Of a stretch of DNA of 64,000 nt, positions 26,752 to 36,655 are shown one piece after another. The position numbers were made by a program, and so were the translations under genes. The stretch is from Carbonatibacter sp965199245. Its GTDB lineage: Bacteria; Pseudomonadota; Alphaproteobacteria; Kiloniellales; Kiloniellaceae. The stretch covers positions 496,001 through 560,000 of the forward strand of contig CBDAQP010000001.1 of NCBI GenBank assembly GCA_965199245.1, read 5' to 3'. The notes under the pieces are model-generated. The model worked only from the letters and a program-made list of their open reading frames with translations. It did no database searches and had not been told where the DNA came from. Positions within the stretch are counted from its first letter, which is position 1. Every line of letters begins with the position of its first letter.

Positions 26752-29574
26752 ATGACCAAATTTACAGGTGACACTGCATACAGCACGACACAGGGTTCCC
26801 GACGGCTCCCTGAGAAAAGCCTTGAGAAAAACACACTCCCCGAAAAAACCACCCCCATGATGGCCCAGTATCTAAAAATCAAGGCCCGCGCAGGTAATGC
26901 CTTGTTGTTCTATAGAATGGGCGATTTTTACGAGCTTTTTTTGGATGACGCACTAGTCGCCGCCGATGCCTTAGACATTACACTAACCCGACGCGGAAGC
27001 CACAAAGGCGAAGACATTCCCATGTGCGGAGTTCCTGTTCACGCCGCAGAAAACTACTTGTCGCGCCTGATTAAAAAGGGATTCAAGGTCGCCATTTGCG
27101 AACAAATGGAAAGCCCGACAGAGGCCCGCAAACGCGGACATAAAGCCATTGTCAAACGCGATATTGTGCGCTTAGTTACAGCGGGAACCCTCACAGAAGA
27201 CAATTTGCTCGATAGTCGCCACCACAACTATCTGGGCGCATTGGCTGAAACAGGTGGAGACTACGGTCTGTCTTGGCTCGATCTGTCCACTGGAGTTTTC
27301 CAAACGCAACCGCTTGCCAACGCCCAAACCGATCTGCTCGCCGCACTGGCCCGACTCACCCCGCGTGAAATTTTAATTCCCGAAAAGCTGATGCCCCGCT
27401 TTGAAAGCGTCATCGCAGACTGGCAGGATCACCTCACCCCCCTCTCGTCGAGGTCATTTGACAGTGAAAGGGCCCGACGGAGGTTACAAGAGGCTTTTCA
27501 GGTCAAAACTCTGGATGCTTTTGGGGCCTTCAGTCGGTCCGAACTGGCGGCAGCGGGAGCCTTACTGGACTATATTGAGCTGACCCAAAAGGGTAAATGT
27601 CCGCGCTTGTCCCCGCCGCGTCAGCTTTGCTCCGGGGTGATGATGGACATTGATGCTGCAACGCGGCGCAATCTGGAACTGACCCACGCCCTGACGGGCG
27701 GGCGCAAAGGTAGCCTGCTGGATACCATTGACCGTAGCTGTACAGGCCCCGGTGCGCGACTCTTGGGGGCATGGCTGTCGTCTCCTCTCACTGACCCCCA
27801 CGCTATTTCCCATCGCCATGACGCTGTTGGATGGATTCTCGGCCGCACCGAGGTCAGATCTGATCTACGCGATCACCTGCGCCACAGCCCAGACCTGGAA
27901 CGCGCCTTGTCGCGCCTGTCGCTCGGACGGGGCGGGCCGCGCGACCTTGACTCCATTCGTACCGGATTGAAACAGGCGCAACAGATTGGACAAATTCTGG
28001 GAAAAGGTCTCTGTGAAGAGTCGGAGCTTTTTGACGGATCGCATCCTGATCCAGAGTCAGGACAGCCAGAGACACTCTGCGCCCTCCATAATTCTTTTCA
28101 ACTACTCTGCGGGCCTGATGGCCACCAGAAACTACGGGATCACCTCGACTGCGCCCTGTGCGAAGATCTTCCGATTTTGGCGCGTGACGGCGGCGTCATC
28201 GCCCCAGATTATAATTCGGAACTTGACGCACTCAAGGTTCTACGAGATGAAAGCCGTCACCTTATCGCGAAGCTCCAGGGCCACTATGTGAACCAGACGC
28301 AGATCAATAGCCTGAAAATTAAACATAACAATGTGTTGGGCTATTTCATCGAAGTCAGCACAATCAATGCAGACAGACTCAAAAAATTAGCACAGGATAC
28401 CTTTATCCACAGGCAAACATTGGCCTCTGCCGTGCGCTTTACCACAACAAAGCTTTGTGAATTAGAAGAAAAACTTTCCGGGGCGGCGCAAAAGGCTCTG
28501 GCTCTTGAACAAGACCTCTTTGATGATTTGGTCAAGGAGACTCTGGGTTATAGTGATTCTCTCAGCAAAGTCGCCCAAAACCTGGCCGAACTTGATGTTC
28601 TCTGTGCCCTAGCAGAAATTGCAATGGAGGCGCGATGGTCACGGCCCCTTGTTGATGACTCGCTCAATTTTAAAATTGAGGACGGGCGACACCCAGTTGT
28701 TGAGGCCAGCCTGCATAAAAAAAGCGACACCTCCTTTGTCGCCAATGGCTGCGATCTCAATCCCGCACAGCGACTGTGGCTGATTACTGGCCCGAATATG
28801 GCGGGAAAATCGACCTTTTTGCGCCAGAATGCTTTGATAACCGTCCTGGCACAAATGGGGTCTTTTGTGCCGGCAAAAACCGCCCGCATTGGGGCTGTTG
28901 ATCGACTCTTTTCGCGTGTTGGCGCGGCGGATGATCTGGCCCGGGGGCGTTCGACCTTTATGGTCGAAATGGTTGAAACAGCCGCAATCCTCAATCAAGC
29001 CACAGACCGCACATTGGTTATTCTCGACGAAATTGGGCGGGGCACAGCAACCTATGACGGACTTTCCATTGCTTGGGCTTGTGTTGAACACCTGCACGAC
29101 ACCAACAAATCACGTGCACTCTTTGCCACGCACTATCACGAGCTCACTGGCCTCACACTCCCCGCGCTATCTTGCTATTCCATGCGGGTCAAGGAATGGA
29201 ATAATCAAGTCATCTTCCTGCACGAAGTCACGACAGGGGCCGCAGATCGCTCCTATGGAATCCATGTTGCCCGCCTTGCAGGACTTCCCCCTGCGGCCCT
29301 GATGCGTGCGGAACAGGTTCTGCAACAGCTCACAGAACAGAGCAAAGGACAAGATTTGTCGTCTTTCGCAGATACGCTTCCTCTTTTTGCCCCTCTGGCT
29401 CCCACGCCTTTAACCACCGCGCCTCTGGTTCCGGCAGAACCCTCTGCCCTGGAAAAACGGATCACAGAGTTGACCCCAGACAGCCTCAGCCCGCGTGAGG
29501 CTCTCGATCTTCTCTACGAACTCAAAAGTCTTTGCGCGCCAACATTAGGTGATGAAACTCATGGACAGAGATAA
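26752..29574 (+). CDS. mutS: DNA mismatch repair protein MutS
   Basis: About 940 residues. Mismatch-binding domain I with the Phe-x-Glu motif (YRMGDFYELFLDDA), connector domain, lever/clamp, and ATPase domain with Walker A ITGPNMAGKSTFLRQN, Walker B LVILDEIGRGTATYDG and ALFATHYHELTGL. The C-terminus keeps SPREALDLLYELKSL, used for dimerisation and tetramerisation. Length is slightly above E. coli (853) because of an N-terminal extension of about 30 residues and internal loops. Start ATG 26752 is chosen over TTG 26728; no strong ribosome-binding site distinguishes them. Overlaps glnD. Confidence 0.95.
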   Translation: MTKFTGDTAYSTTQGSRRLPEKSLEKNTLPEKTTPMMAQYLKIKARAGNALLFYRMGDFYELFLDDALVAADALDITLTRRGSHKGEDIPMCGVPVHAAENYLSRLIKKGFKVAICEQMESPTEARKRGHKAIVKRDIVRLVTAGTLTEDNLLDSRHHNYLGALAETGGDYGLSWLDLSTGVFQTQPLANAQTDLLAALARLTPREILIPEKLMPRFESVIADWQDHLTPLSSRSFDSERARRRLQEAFQVKTLDAFGAFSRSELAAAGALLDYIELTQKGKCPRLSPPRQLCSGVMMDIDAATRRNLELTHALTGGRKGSLLDTIDRSCTGPGARLLGAWLSSPLTDPHAISHRHDAVGWILGRTEVRSDLRDHLRHSPDLERALSRLSLGRGGPRDLDSIRTGLKQAQQIGQILGKGLCEESELFDGSHPDPESGQPETLCALHNSFQLLCGPDGHQKLRDHLDCALCEDLPILARDGGVIAPDYNSELDALKVLRDESRHLIAKLQGHYVNQTQINSLKIKHNNVLGYFIEVSTINADRLKKLAQDTFIHRQTLASAVRFTTTKLCELEEKLSGAAQKALALEQDLFDDLVKETLGYSDSLSKVAQNLAELDVLCALAEIAMEARWSRPLVDDSLNFKIEDGRHPVVEASLHKKSDTSFVANGCDLNPAQRLWLITGPNMAGKSTFLRQNALITVLAQMGSFVPAKTARIGAVDRLFSRVGAADDLARGRSTFMVEMVETAAILNQATDRTLVILDEIGRGTATYDGLSIAWACVEHLHDTNKSRALFATHYHELTGLTLPALSCYSMRVKEWNNQVIFLHEVTTGAADRSYGIHVARLAGLPPAALMRAEQVLQQLTEQSKGQDLSSFADTLPLFAPLAPTPLTTAPLVPAEPSALEKRITELTPDSLSPREALDLLYELKSLCAPTLGDETHGQR

Positions 29575-32347
29575 CCCAGACATCATTCCCGCCTGTGATC
29601 AGATCATCGCCCCAGAAGCGGTACAGGCTCAAATTGAGGCTGTGGGCAAAGACCATAAAAAGGTCATTAAAACCCCAAAAGACACCCTCAAAAAAGTCGA
29701 AGCCGTCAAAAAAGACCGAAAAAAAATCCTCAACATTTTTAAAGACACCCTTAAATCGGGGCGAGAAGAAATTAACAAGCGTTTTGAACAAGACAGATCA
29801 GGCACAGCGGCGATCAAGGCCTATTGCTATTTGATGGATCAGGTCATTTTTCTAGTTCACGCTCACGTTGCAACGCTGTTCCCCGCCAGTAAGAGCGAGG
29901 CCCTTTGTTTAGTTGCTGTGGGGGGCTATGGACGTGGCGAACTTGCCCCCTTTTCCGATATTGATTTGCTGTTCCTCCACCCCCACGACAAAACCGAACA
30001 AACAGAACGCTTTGCCGAAGATATTCTTTATTTTTTATGGGATATGAATATCAAGGTCGGATACTCTGTCCATACTGTTCAGGAGTGTATCGAGGCCGCA
30101 CAGACAGACTCCACCCTCTCAACGGCCTTGTTGGAAAGACGTCATCTCGTTGGAAATAAGCGTATTTATGAGGCCTTAACGATCCACCACTCACGCAAAA
30201 TCAAATCCACCATGGCCTCTGAATTTTTGAAAGAAAAGCTCGCAGAACTCAAGGCGCGCCACAAAAAACAAGGCAACTCGCGCCATGTGCTCGAACCGAA
30301 TATCAAAGAGGGCAAAGGCGGCCTGCGCGACCTCCAGACCATCGTGTGGCTTGGTCGGTTCCTTTACGATATTGATGGCCTGAATGGATTATCCGAAAAG
30401 GGGATATTCACTCGAGCCGAAATCAGTAAATTTGAAAAGGCGCACAGTTTTTTGTGGTCATTGCGTTGCGCCCTGCACACCCTCGTCGGACGTGGCGAAG
30501 AACGCCTAAGCTTTGATGTTCAGCAAGAACTGGCGGTGCAGATGAACTACAGGGGTCAATCGCGCCTCCGCCGCATTGAACGCTTGATGAAACACTACTT
30601 TATGGTTGCACGAGATGTCGGAACCTTAACCCTCACCTTTTTCGCCGCCCTGCACTCTGATCGCAAAGGACATTCCTATTCAGCGTTTTCCCAAACAAGC
30701 AAAATGGTCGAAGGCTTTATTGTCGAGGACAACCAGATCAATTTCGATGCAACGCGGGCCTTGGATCCGCTTGACCTGCTCAGAATTTTTCACGTCTCAC
30801 AAAAGGAAAAGCTCCCCATTCACCCCGACGCACTTCGCATCATCACGCCCTCGCTCAAATTCATCAACAAAGCCTTTCGTAGCCGCGATGACGCGAACGA
30901 GATTTTTTTGGCCATTCTGACACACCCCCATCATCCTGCACAAATTTTGCGCACAATGAAGGAAGTCGGGATTTTGGGGCGGTTTCTGCCCGAATTCAAC
31001 AAAATCGCTGGTCTGATGCAATTCAACATGTATCACTCCTATACCGTTGATACCCATACGCTTCTGACCCTTGATATCCTCAGCCAGATTGAACGGGGCG
31101 AACTGAAAAAAGACGTCCCCGTCGCAACACGGATTATCCACCAGATTCAATCTCGCCGCGCCCTTTATGTCGCCATGCTATTACATGACATTGCCAAGGG
31201 CCGCGATGGGGATCACTCCATCGAAGGGGCCAAGGTTGCTCTACAGCTCTGCCCCGCATTGGGATTAAGCGCAGAAGAAACAGAAACGGTCAGCTGGCTC
31301 ATTCATGAACACCTGACCATGAGCAAAACGGCCTTTTCCCGTGATGTGAATGACCCGCAGACGGTGGAAGACTTTGCAAAGATCGTCCAATCGCCAGAAC
31401 GCTTACGCCTGTTGTTGGTCTTGACCATCTCTGATATTCGCGGCGTTGGGCCGAATGTGTGGAACGGCTGGAAAGCGTCTTTGTTGCGCGATCTGTATTG
31501 GCGCACCGAAAGCCTGCTGTCTGGGGAACAAACAGCGGATGAAAATAAACAACGGCTTCAATCCGCATTGAGTTGCCTGCGGGCCGAATTCGAAAAAAGA
31601 GACTGGGCCAACGAGGACATTGATGCCCACATCGAACGGGGAACGAGTAGCTATTGGCTGACAACAGAATTTTCAGCCCAAGTTCGCCATGCAGAAATGA
31701 TTCGTAGCTTCAAGATCGCGAACATAAAGGCCCCCTTTACCCTCCAGACCCACGTCAACCGCTACCGCCAAGTCACCGAAATCACCCTTTACGCCATTGA
31801 CTATAAAGGCCTGTTCAGCCAAATGGCCCGCACCTTGACCCTTCACGGCTGTTCAATCGAAGGGGCCGCCATCCATACCTTGAACGATGGAATGAGTCTC
31901 AATAGCTTTTATGTGGTCGATAGCCTGACACAGAAATTGATCGAAGACCCCGACCAACTCAAAACGCTTGAAGACAACGTTGAAAAAAGCCTCAGAGGCC
32001 AGATGAATAAAAGACGCAGTCTTGCCGATATTAAACATCCCCTGCCCAACCGCATTCACGAAGCAATGGAAGTGGTCTCGCGTGTGCTGATTGACAACAA
32101 CGCCAGCCAAAACCACACCGTGATCGAGGTCAACGGCAAATATCGCATGGGCCTGCTATTTGAATTGACCCGCGCCCTGACCAAGATGGGACTCCTGATC
32201 CACTCCGCACGCATCGGAACCTATGGCCTGCGCATCGTCGATGTTTTTTACGTCAAGACAGACCTCGGCAAAAAAGTCACAGACCCCCGCAAAAAAACCG
32301 CCGTCCAAGAAAAAATCATGAGCGTTCTGGATCAACAGAATTTATGA
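29561..32347 (+). CDS. glnD: Bifunctional uridylyltransferase/uridylyl-removing enzyme GlnD
   Basis: About 928 residues. Nucleotidyltransferase motif GGYGRGELAPFSDIDLLFLH near residue 120, GlnD-PII linker (LEPNIKEGKGGLRDLQTI), HD hydrolase motif LLHDIAKGRDGDHS near residue 545, and two C-terminal ACT domains (TEITLYAIDYKGLFSQMART and VIEVNGKYRMGLLFELTRAL). It reads glutamine through the ACT domains and adds or removes UMP on PII. A Lys-rich N-terminal stretch (residues 25-70) is extra. ATG 29561 lies inside the end of mutS; GTG 29549 and ATG 29552 are alternatives. mutS-glnD adjacency is common in alphaproteobacteria. Confidence 0.95.
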   Translation: MDRDNPDIIPACDQIIAPEAVQAQIEAVGKDHKKVIKTPKDTLKKVEAVKKDRKKILNIFKDTLKSGREEINKRFEQDRSGTAAIKAYCYLMDQVIFLVHAHVATLFPASKSEALCLVAVGGYGRGELAPFSDIDLLFLHPHDKTEQTERFAEDILYFLWDMNIKVGYSVHTVQECIEAAQTDSTLSTALLERRHLVGNKRIYEALTIHHSRKIKSTMASEFLKEKLAELKARHKKQGNSRHVLEPNIKEGKGGLRDLQTIVWLGRFLYDIDGLNGLSEKGIFTRAEISKFEKAHSFLWSLRCALHTLVGRGEERLSFDVQQELAVQMNYRGQSRLRRIERLMKHYFMVARDVGTLTLTFFAALHSDRKGHSYSAFSQTSKMVEGFIVEDNQINFDATRALDPLDLLRIFHVSQKEKLPIHPDALRIITPSLKFINKAFRSRDDANEIFLAILTHPHHPAQILRTMKEVGILGRFLPEFNKIAGLMQFNMYHSYTVDTHTLLTLDILSQIERGELKKDVPVATRIIHQIQSRRALYVAMLLHDIAKGRDGDHSIEGAKVALQLCPALGLSAEETETVSWLIHEHLTMSKTAFSRDVNDPQTVEDFAKIVQSPERLRLLLVLTISDIRGVGPNVWNGWKASLLRDLYWRTESLLSGEQTADENKQRLQSALSCLRAEFEKRDWANEDIDAHIERGTSSYWLTTEFSAQVRHAEMIRSFKIANIKAPFTLQTHVNRYRQVTEITLYAIDYKGLFSQMARTLTLHGCSIEGAAIHTLNDGMSLNSFYVVDSLTQKLIEDPDQLKTLEDNVEKSLRGQMNKRRSLADIKHPLPNRIHEAMEVVSRVLIDNNASQNHTVIEVNGKYRMGLLFELTRALTKMGLLIHSARIGTYGLRIVDVFYVKTDLGKKVTDPRKKTAVQEKIMSVLDQQNL

Positions 32348-32477
32348 ATTTATTGAACAAAATACATGAAAAATGTCATTCTAATCCGATAATCGATTTG
32401 TTTGAAAATACGATGAGGCAAGTATTACCTTACTCAAAAGGGCAGCTTGGTGTTTATCTCTGTAGAAGATTATAACC

Positions 32478-32758
32478 ATGGGAAAAGGAGACATTCTCGT
32501 TGCTGCCGTCATGTGGGGGGCATTGGGCGTGGTCGGTACGTCCCTCAACCTGTCCGGCTATAGGGGTTTTGAGGTCGCTACTCTTCGCATCATATTATCC
32601 GCTGTTATACTGTCCGTCGCCCTTCCTGTTTTGTGGAAAAACATCCTTTATGCAGCCCAAAAAATTCCTGTGCGTCCAACAGTACAGTCCCAGCGGGGTT
32701 TTGGCCTATAATGTCTTTTATTTTCTGGCAATCGAACAGGTCGGGGTCACACTTTCGG
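32478..32758 (+). pseudogene. EamA/DMT transporter, N-terminal half, frameshifted and cut by IS
   Basis: The frame starts MGKGDILVAAVMWGALGVVG and shows two to three membrane helices of an EamA drug/metabolite transporter. A frameshift near 32670-32695 moves the reading to LAYNVFYFLAIEQVGVTLSVS in another frame. The sequence then runs into a 67-nt IS end at 32759. The matching second EamA domain lies inverted at 40218-40692. Confidence 0.75.
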
Positions 32759-32825
32759 TTTCCAATATTTGATTCACTCTGAAAACCCCTATTATCCGGG
32801 AACTTCAGAGTTTTTCAGCGCGAAC
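32759..32825. mobile_element. 67-nt end fragment of the IS5-type element B
   Basis: Identical in inverted orientation to the left end of the copy at 34448, finishing in TTCAGCGCGAAC. The remainder of the element is absent. With 34448-34514 it makes a 67-bp inverted repeat around the Fic gene and marks one breakpoint of the EamA gene. Confidence 0.75.
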
Positions 32826-32999
32826 TAATTCATCGACAGCCACATTCCCCGACGACAGATAGGCAACGATCTCTTTCCACTTTTTGGATGCGGGCAGAAC
32901 CCCCAATCTGACATGACCCATCCGTTGATCGCTCCAATTCCCCAGACCGTCGGATAGCTCTGAAAGCCTATCCCAATCCTTTCGTAAGGGACATGACAA
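32826..32999 (-). pseudogene. N-terminal fragment of an unidentified gene, truncated by an IS end
   Basis: Minus-strand frame of about 58 codons (KDWDRLSELSDGLGNWSDQR, then HVRLGVLPASKKWKEIVAYL) before it enters the IS end. A TTG at 32999 would start it; no ATG is in frame near it. It is divergent from the Fic gene. Amino acid composition looks protein-like but I do not recognise the family. Confidence 0.35.
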
Positions 33000-33033
33000 A
33001 GAAAGTTAATTGGGCTATCCTTTCGTTAAGAGA

Positions 33034-34239
33034 ATGCCAAAGAAAGGATTTCTGCGCAAGATGCCTCTTAAGCGCGAACAAACACGGTTGGGACAGCTCA
33101 TTACGACAACGGTCGCCGGTGAAAGGGTGTCCGCCTTCGTACCGCCGGCCCTTCCCCCGATGCCTCCAATCAATATGGAGAAATTGCACGGGCTTCATGA
33201 CGCAGCAAACCGAGCCATCGGACAGCTCAATGGTATCGCCTCAATTTTGCCCGACACGCCGCTTTTTCTATACATGTATGTTCGCAAAGAAGCCCTGCTC
33301 TCGTCACAAATCGAAGGCACGCAATCGTCCCTGTCCGACTTGTTGCTGTTCGAAGACAAAGAAGTTCCTGGCGTGCCGATTGATGACGTCCAGGAAGTCT
33401 CAAATTATGTCGCCGCGATGACGCACGGGCTTTCACGTATCAGGGAGGGCTTTCCGTTTTCCTTGCGTTTGATCCGAGAGATTCACGAGACCCTGCTTTC
33501 TGGCAGTCGCGGAAGCACGAAACTTCCCGGCGAGTTTCGGCGATCTCAAAATTGGATTGGGGGAACCCGGCCAGGAAACGCCTTCTTTGTTCCGCCCCCA
33601 CCAGAGATGGTTTTGGACTGCATGTCGGACCTGGAGAAGTTCATCCATGCAGACACACCCGAGATACCAGCCCTCATAAAAGCCGGGCTTGTGCACGTTC
33701 AATTTGAAACGATCCATCCATTCCTGGACGGCAACGGTCGGCTGGGGAGACTGCTTATTACCCTTCTGTTATGCATGGAGGGGATAATCAGCGACCCGAT
33801 CCTTTATCTAAGCCTGTTTTTCAAAACTCATCGGCGCCTCTATTACGACATGCTTCAAGATGTTCGGGAGGTTGGTGATTGGGAAAAGTGGTTGGCGTTT
33901 TTTCTAGAAGGGATCGCTGAAACTTCAATCCAGGCATCTAACACTGCGCGTGAGATTATTAGCCTTTTCGAACGCGACCACGCCAAGATAGAAGATTTGG
34001 GACGGCCAGCAGCATCTGCCTTGCGTGTGCATCAACTTACGCAAAGAAAGCCGCTTATTAGCGTTGCGGCCGGATCCAGCCAACTGGGAATTTCTGCACC
34101 GACGGTCAGAAAATCTATATATCATCTTGTCGATCTCGGCATTCTTCGGGAAGTAACGGGGCGGAAACGCGGCCAGACGTTCATCTATGATGCATATCTA
34201 AATATTCTTACCCAAGGAACCGAACCGCTTCCGCGATAA
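33034..34239 (+). CDS. Fic family protein with N-terminal inhibitory motif and C-terminal winged helix
   Basis: About 401 residues. The Fic active site is complete: HPFLDGNGRLGR near residues 228-239, which usually transfers AMP to target proteins. An inhibitory motif SxxxE[G/N] is present as SSQIEG near residue 92, placing it in the self-inhibited class with N-terminal inhibition. The last 70 residues form a winged-helix-like region (LGISAPTVRKSIYHLVDLGIL), as in many chromosomal Fic proteins. The N-terminus has the family AFVPPALPPMPP block. ATG 33034 and ATG 33061 are both possible starts. It sits between IS ends with a PIN-like fragment 22 nt downstream. Targets unknown. Confidence 0.88.
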   Translation: MPKKGFLRKMPLKREQTRLGQLITTTVAGERVSAFVPPALPPMPPINMEKLHGLHDAANRAIGQLNGIASILPDTPLFLYMYVRKEALLSSQIEGTQSSLSDLLLFEDKEVPGVPIDDVQEVSNYVAAMTHGLSRIREGFPFSLRLIREIHETLLSGSRGSTKLPGEFRRSQNWIGGTRPGNAFFVPPPPEMVLDCMSDLEKFIHADTPEIPALIKAGLVHVQFETIHPFLDGNGRLGRLLITLLLCMEGIISDPILYLSLFFKTHRRLYYDMLQDVREVGDWEKWLAFFLEGIAETSIQASNTAREIISLFERDHAKIEDLGRPAASALRVHQLTQRKPLISVAAGSSQLGISAPTVRKSIYHLVDLGILREVTGRKRGQTFIYDAYLNILTQGTEPLPR

Positions 34240-34260
34240 CTGTTAAAAGACACAACGCAA

Positions 34261-34380
34261 ATGCCAATTTTTTCTGACGACGATCTGCGAAGGGCAATTT
34301 CTGAAAGCTCCATTCGAGCAGTGAGCTTGGACACAAATATTTTTGTCCAACTCGGCTGCGATCTGACCGTCGCGCCTCTC
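34261..34380 (+). pseudogene. PIN-domain-like protein, N-terminal fragment
   Basis: Forty codons (MPIFSDDDLRRAISESSIRA, VSLDTNIFVQLGCDLTVAPL) before the end of the IS427-type element at 34381. The AVSLDTNIF segment is the first strand of a PIN nuclease, with its metal-binding aspartate. The remainder is not found after the IS. It follows Fic by 22 nt and may have been co-transcribed. Confidence 0.5.
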
Positions 34381-34447
34381 AGAAGCTGTCTAACAACTAT
34401 TAAGTATTTATCAATAAATTGTCTTTAATGATTTTCGGCATGACTTA

Positions 34448-35886
34448 GTTCGCGCTGAAAAACTCTGAAGTTCCCGGATAATAGGGGTTTTCAGAGTGAA
34501 TCAAATATTGGAAAATGCCAGCAGGATCGCTTTCACCCCTCGTTTTCCGGTAGATTTTCATGAAGCCCAGGAAGCAGCACCCACAGACCTCTTTCGCGAA
34601 CGCCTTGATGCGATCATCGACAAGGAACATAATCTGATACGCCTGAGCGGCTTGATGCCCTGGTCCGCATTTGATGAGGCCTTTGGCCAGCACGACAGGC
34701 CGCCGTCCTGCGAAACCAACGCGTCTGCGGGCTGCACGATCTGAAACACATGCACGACCTGATGAGGTTGTGGAGCGGTGGGTCGAGAACCCCTACTGGC
34801 AGTATTTCTGCGGTTTTGATTTTTTTCAGCACCGCCTGCCGATTGACTCCAGCACGATAACGCGCTGGCGCAAGCGTGTTGGTCCCGAAGGCATGGAGAC
34901 GGTTTTGTCGGCGACGGTCGGTGTTGCGGTTGATACCGGAGCGGTCAAGGACAGCAGTTTCGAGCGGATTACAGTGGACACCACCGTCCAACCCAGGGCC
35001 ATCGCCCATCCCACCGACAGCCGTCTGTATCTGAAAGCACTGCAGGCCCTCAGGCCAAACGGCACGGCATTGTCCTGCGCCGCAGCCACACCCGTGTGGC
35101 CAGACGCGCTGCACTTATGGCCGGGCGTTACGCCCATGCCAGACAGTTCCGGCGCATGCGCCGCGAGATCAGGAAACTGAAGACCTTCCCGGGCCGGGTT
35201 TTCCGCGATATTGTCCGTAAGATTTCCGGGAACGCTGGCCTCGAGGCCCGGTTCGTGAAACTGTTGGGCCTGGCGTCTTCTGGTGCAACAGCCCGGGGAC
35301 AAGAACAAGCTCTATGCCCTGCACGCTCCGGAAGTCGCCTGCATCGCCAAGGGTAAGGCGCGTAATCCTGACGAGTTTGGTGCCAAGGTTGGGATTGCCA
35401 CCACCAACCGTGAGGGTCTGGGCGAAAAGTTTCCGGGGCAATCCCTACGATGGCCATACTCTGGCCGACACAGTGGCCCGGGCCGCCCGGATGACTGGAG
35501 TCGAACCGGAACGGGTCTACGTCGACGGAGGCTATCGTGGCCACAATGACGAGGGCGAGGCCTCGGTCATGCTGTCAGGGCGCACGCGCGGATTGAGTCC
35601 GCAGATGACGCGCGAACTCAAACGAAGGTCGGCCATCGAGGCCACCATCGGACAGATGAAAACCGATGGCCGCCTTGATCGGAACGTCCTGAAAGGCCAG
35701 ACTGGAGACGCCATGAATGCCTTGCTGGCGGCGGCTGGCCATAACATGCGTCTGAACGCCATCGCGTTTTGGCTTGTCCGGGTCATCAATGCGGTGATCA
35801 GGACGACGAAAACGTCAAAACCGAATACTTCACAACGCCTTCAACGCTTCGAAATAGCAATGACTTAGGATTTGTTCAGCGCGAAC
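34448..35886 (+). mobile_element. IS5-type element B, copy 1, with a decayed transposase
   Basis: Ends GTTCGCGCTGAA and TTCAGCGCGAAC, flanked by the 6-bp duplication GACTTA (34442-34447 and 35887-35892). It is 1439 bp and encodes the same transposase as the intact copy at 43111-44593, but several frameshifts split it (pieces around 34558-34745, 34750-35060, 35070-35280, 35314-35868). It sits inside the IS427-type transposase gene, two codons after its start, in the opposite relative orientation to the copy at 43111. Confidence 0.85.
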
Positions 35887-35892
35887 GACTTA

Positions 35893-36618
35893 TGATACTG
35901 ATCTCACCGATGCGCAATGGTTCCTGTTGCGCGGATATTTTGAGCACCGCAATGGCGGTGGCCGTCCCTTCAAACACTCGCCCAGGAATATATTAAATGC
36001 CTGTTTTTACGTTCTGAAAACAGGCTGTCAGTGGCGACTTCTTACCGGGGATTTCCCGCCATGGCAGAGCGTTCATGGCCATTTCAGTCGCTGGAAGAAG
36101 GATGGAACCTGGCAGATTATCCTGCGTGACCTCCATGGCGTGCTTCGGCTGCCTGAGGGCCGGAACAAACAGGCAGGCGCGGCCGTTATCGACTCACAAT
36201 CGCTCAAGGCCCGGACACAAAAAAGGGGGCCGGCAAAAAAGTGAAGGGAATCAAGCGGCATTTATGGGTGGATCTGCCCGGGTTTCCGCTGCATCCGGTG
36301 GTGCATGATGCCGGAATACAGGATCGCGATGGAGCCCGCATTCTCTTGAACGATATAAAGAAAAAGCACAGAAGGCTGAAATCGTTCCGGGCTGGTTATC
36401 GCGGGCCGATCATGGACGCATTGGCCAATCAGGAAAAACTGAAAATCGGGATCGTAAAGCGAGGTGAGGAAAAAGCGTTCAAGGTGCTGCCAAAGTGCTG
36501 GATTGTCGAGCGATCTTTCGCATGGCTGGAGCCTGCAAGGCGGCTGGCAAAACATTACGAAAGTCTCGACAAAACGCAGGAAGCCATCAAATCGCACTCA
36601 ACAGAATTAAAAACTTAA
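35893..36618 (+). pseudogene. IS427-type transposase with A AAA AAG slippery site, 5' end displaced by IS
   Basis: The first frame (DLTDAQWFLLRGYFEHRNGG, FPPWQSVHGHFSRW, AAVIDSQSLKART) ends RGPAKK-stop at 36244. The second frame starts at 36241 (KGIKRHLWVDLPGFPLHPVV ... WIVERSFAWLEPARRLAKHY) and ends at 36618. Their junction is A6G at 36235-36241, in the right phase for a -1 shift, as in IS elements that make a fused transposase this way. Catalytic Asp (VIDSQS) and Glu (IVERSFAW) are kept. The start codon lies before the inserted element, so no full protein can be made now. Confidence 0.75.
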
Positions 36619-36632
36619 TTGTTAGACAGCTT

Positions 36633-36655
36633 CTTAGGATTTGTTCAGCGCGAAC
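36633..36655. mobile_element. Solo 23-nt end of IS5-type element B
   Basis: The sequence from 36633 to 36655 is identical to the last 23 nt of the copy ending at 35886 (ATTTGTTCAGCGCGAAC). It touches the right end of the IS427-type element directly, which suggests deletion or recombination between IS copies. The 130 nt from there to 36784 hold no gene I can support. Confidence 0.6.

Larger units (their letters stand above)
34381..36634 (+). mobile_element. IS427-type (IS5 family) element, interrupted by a second IS
   Basis: Terminal inverted repeats of 16 bp (AGAAGCTGTCTAACAA at 34381-34396; complement at 36619-36634) bound an element whose own length without the insert is about 810 bp. The transposase lies at 35893-36618, with its first codons before the insert (ATGACTTA at 34440-34447). 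No clean target duplication is visible because one flank is a PIN-gene fragment and the other a solo IS end. Confidence 0.75.
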
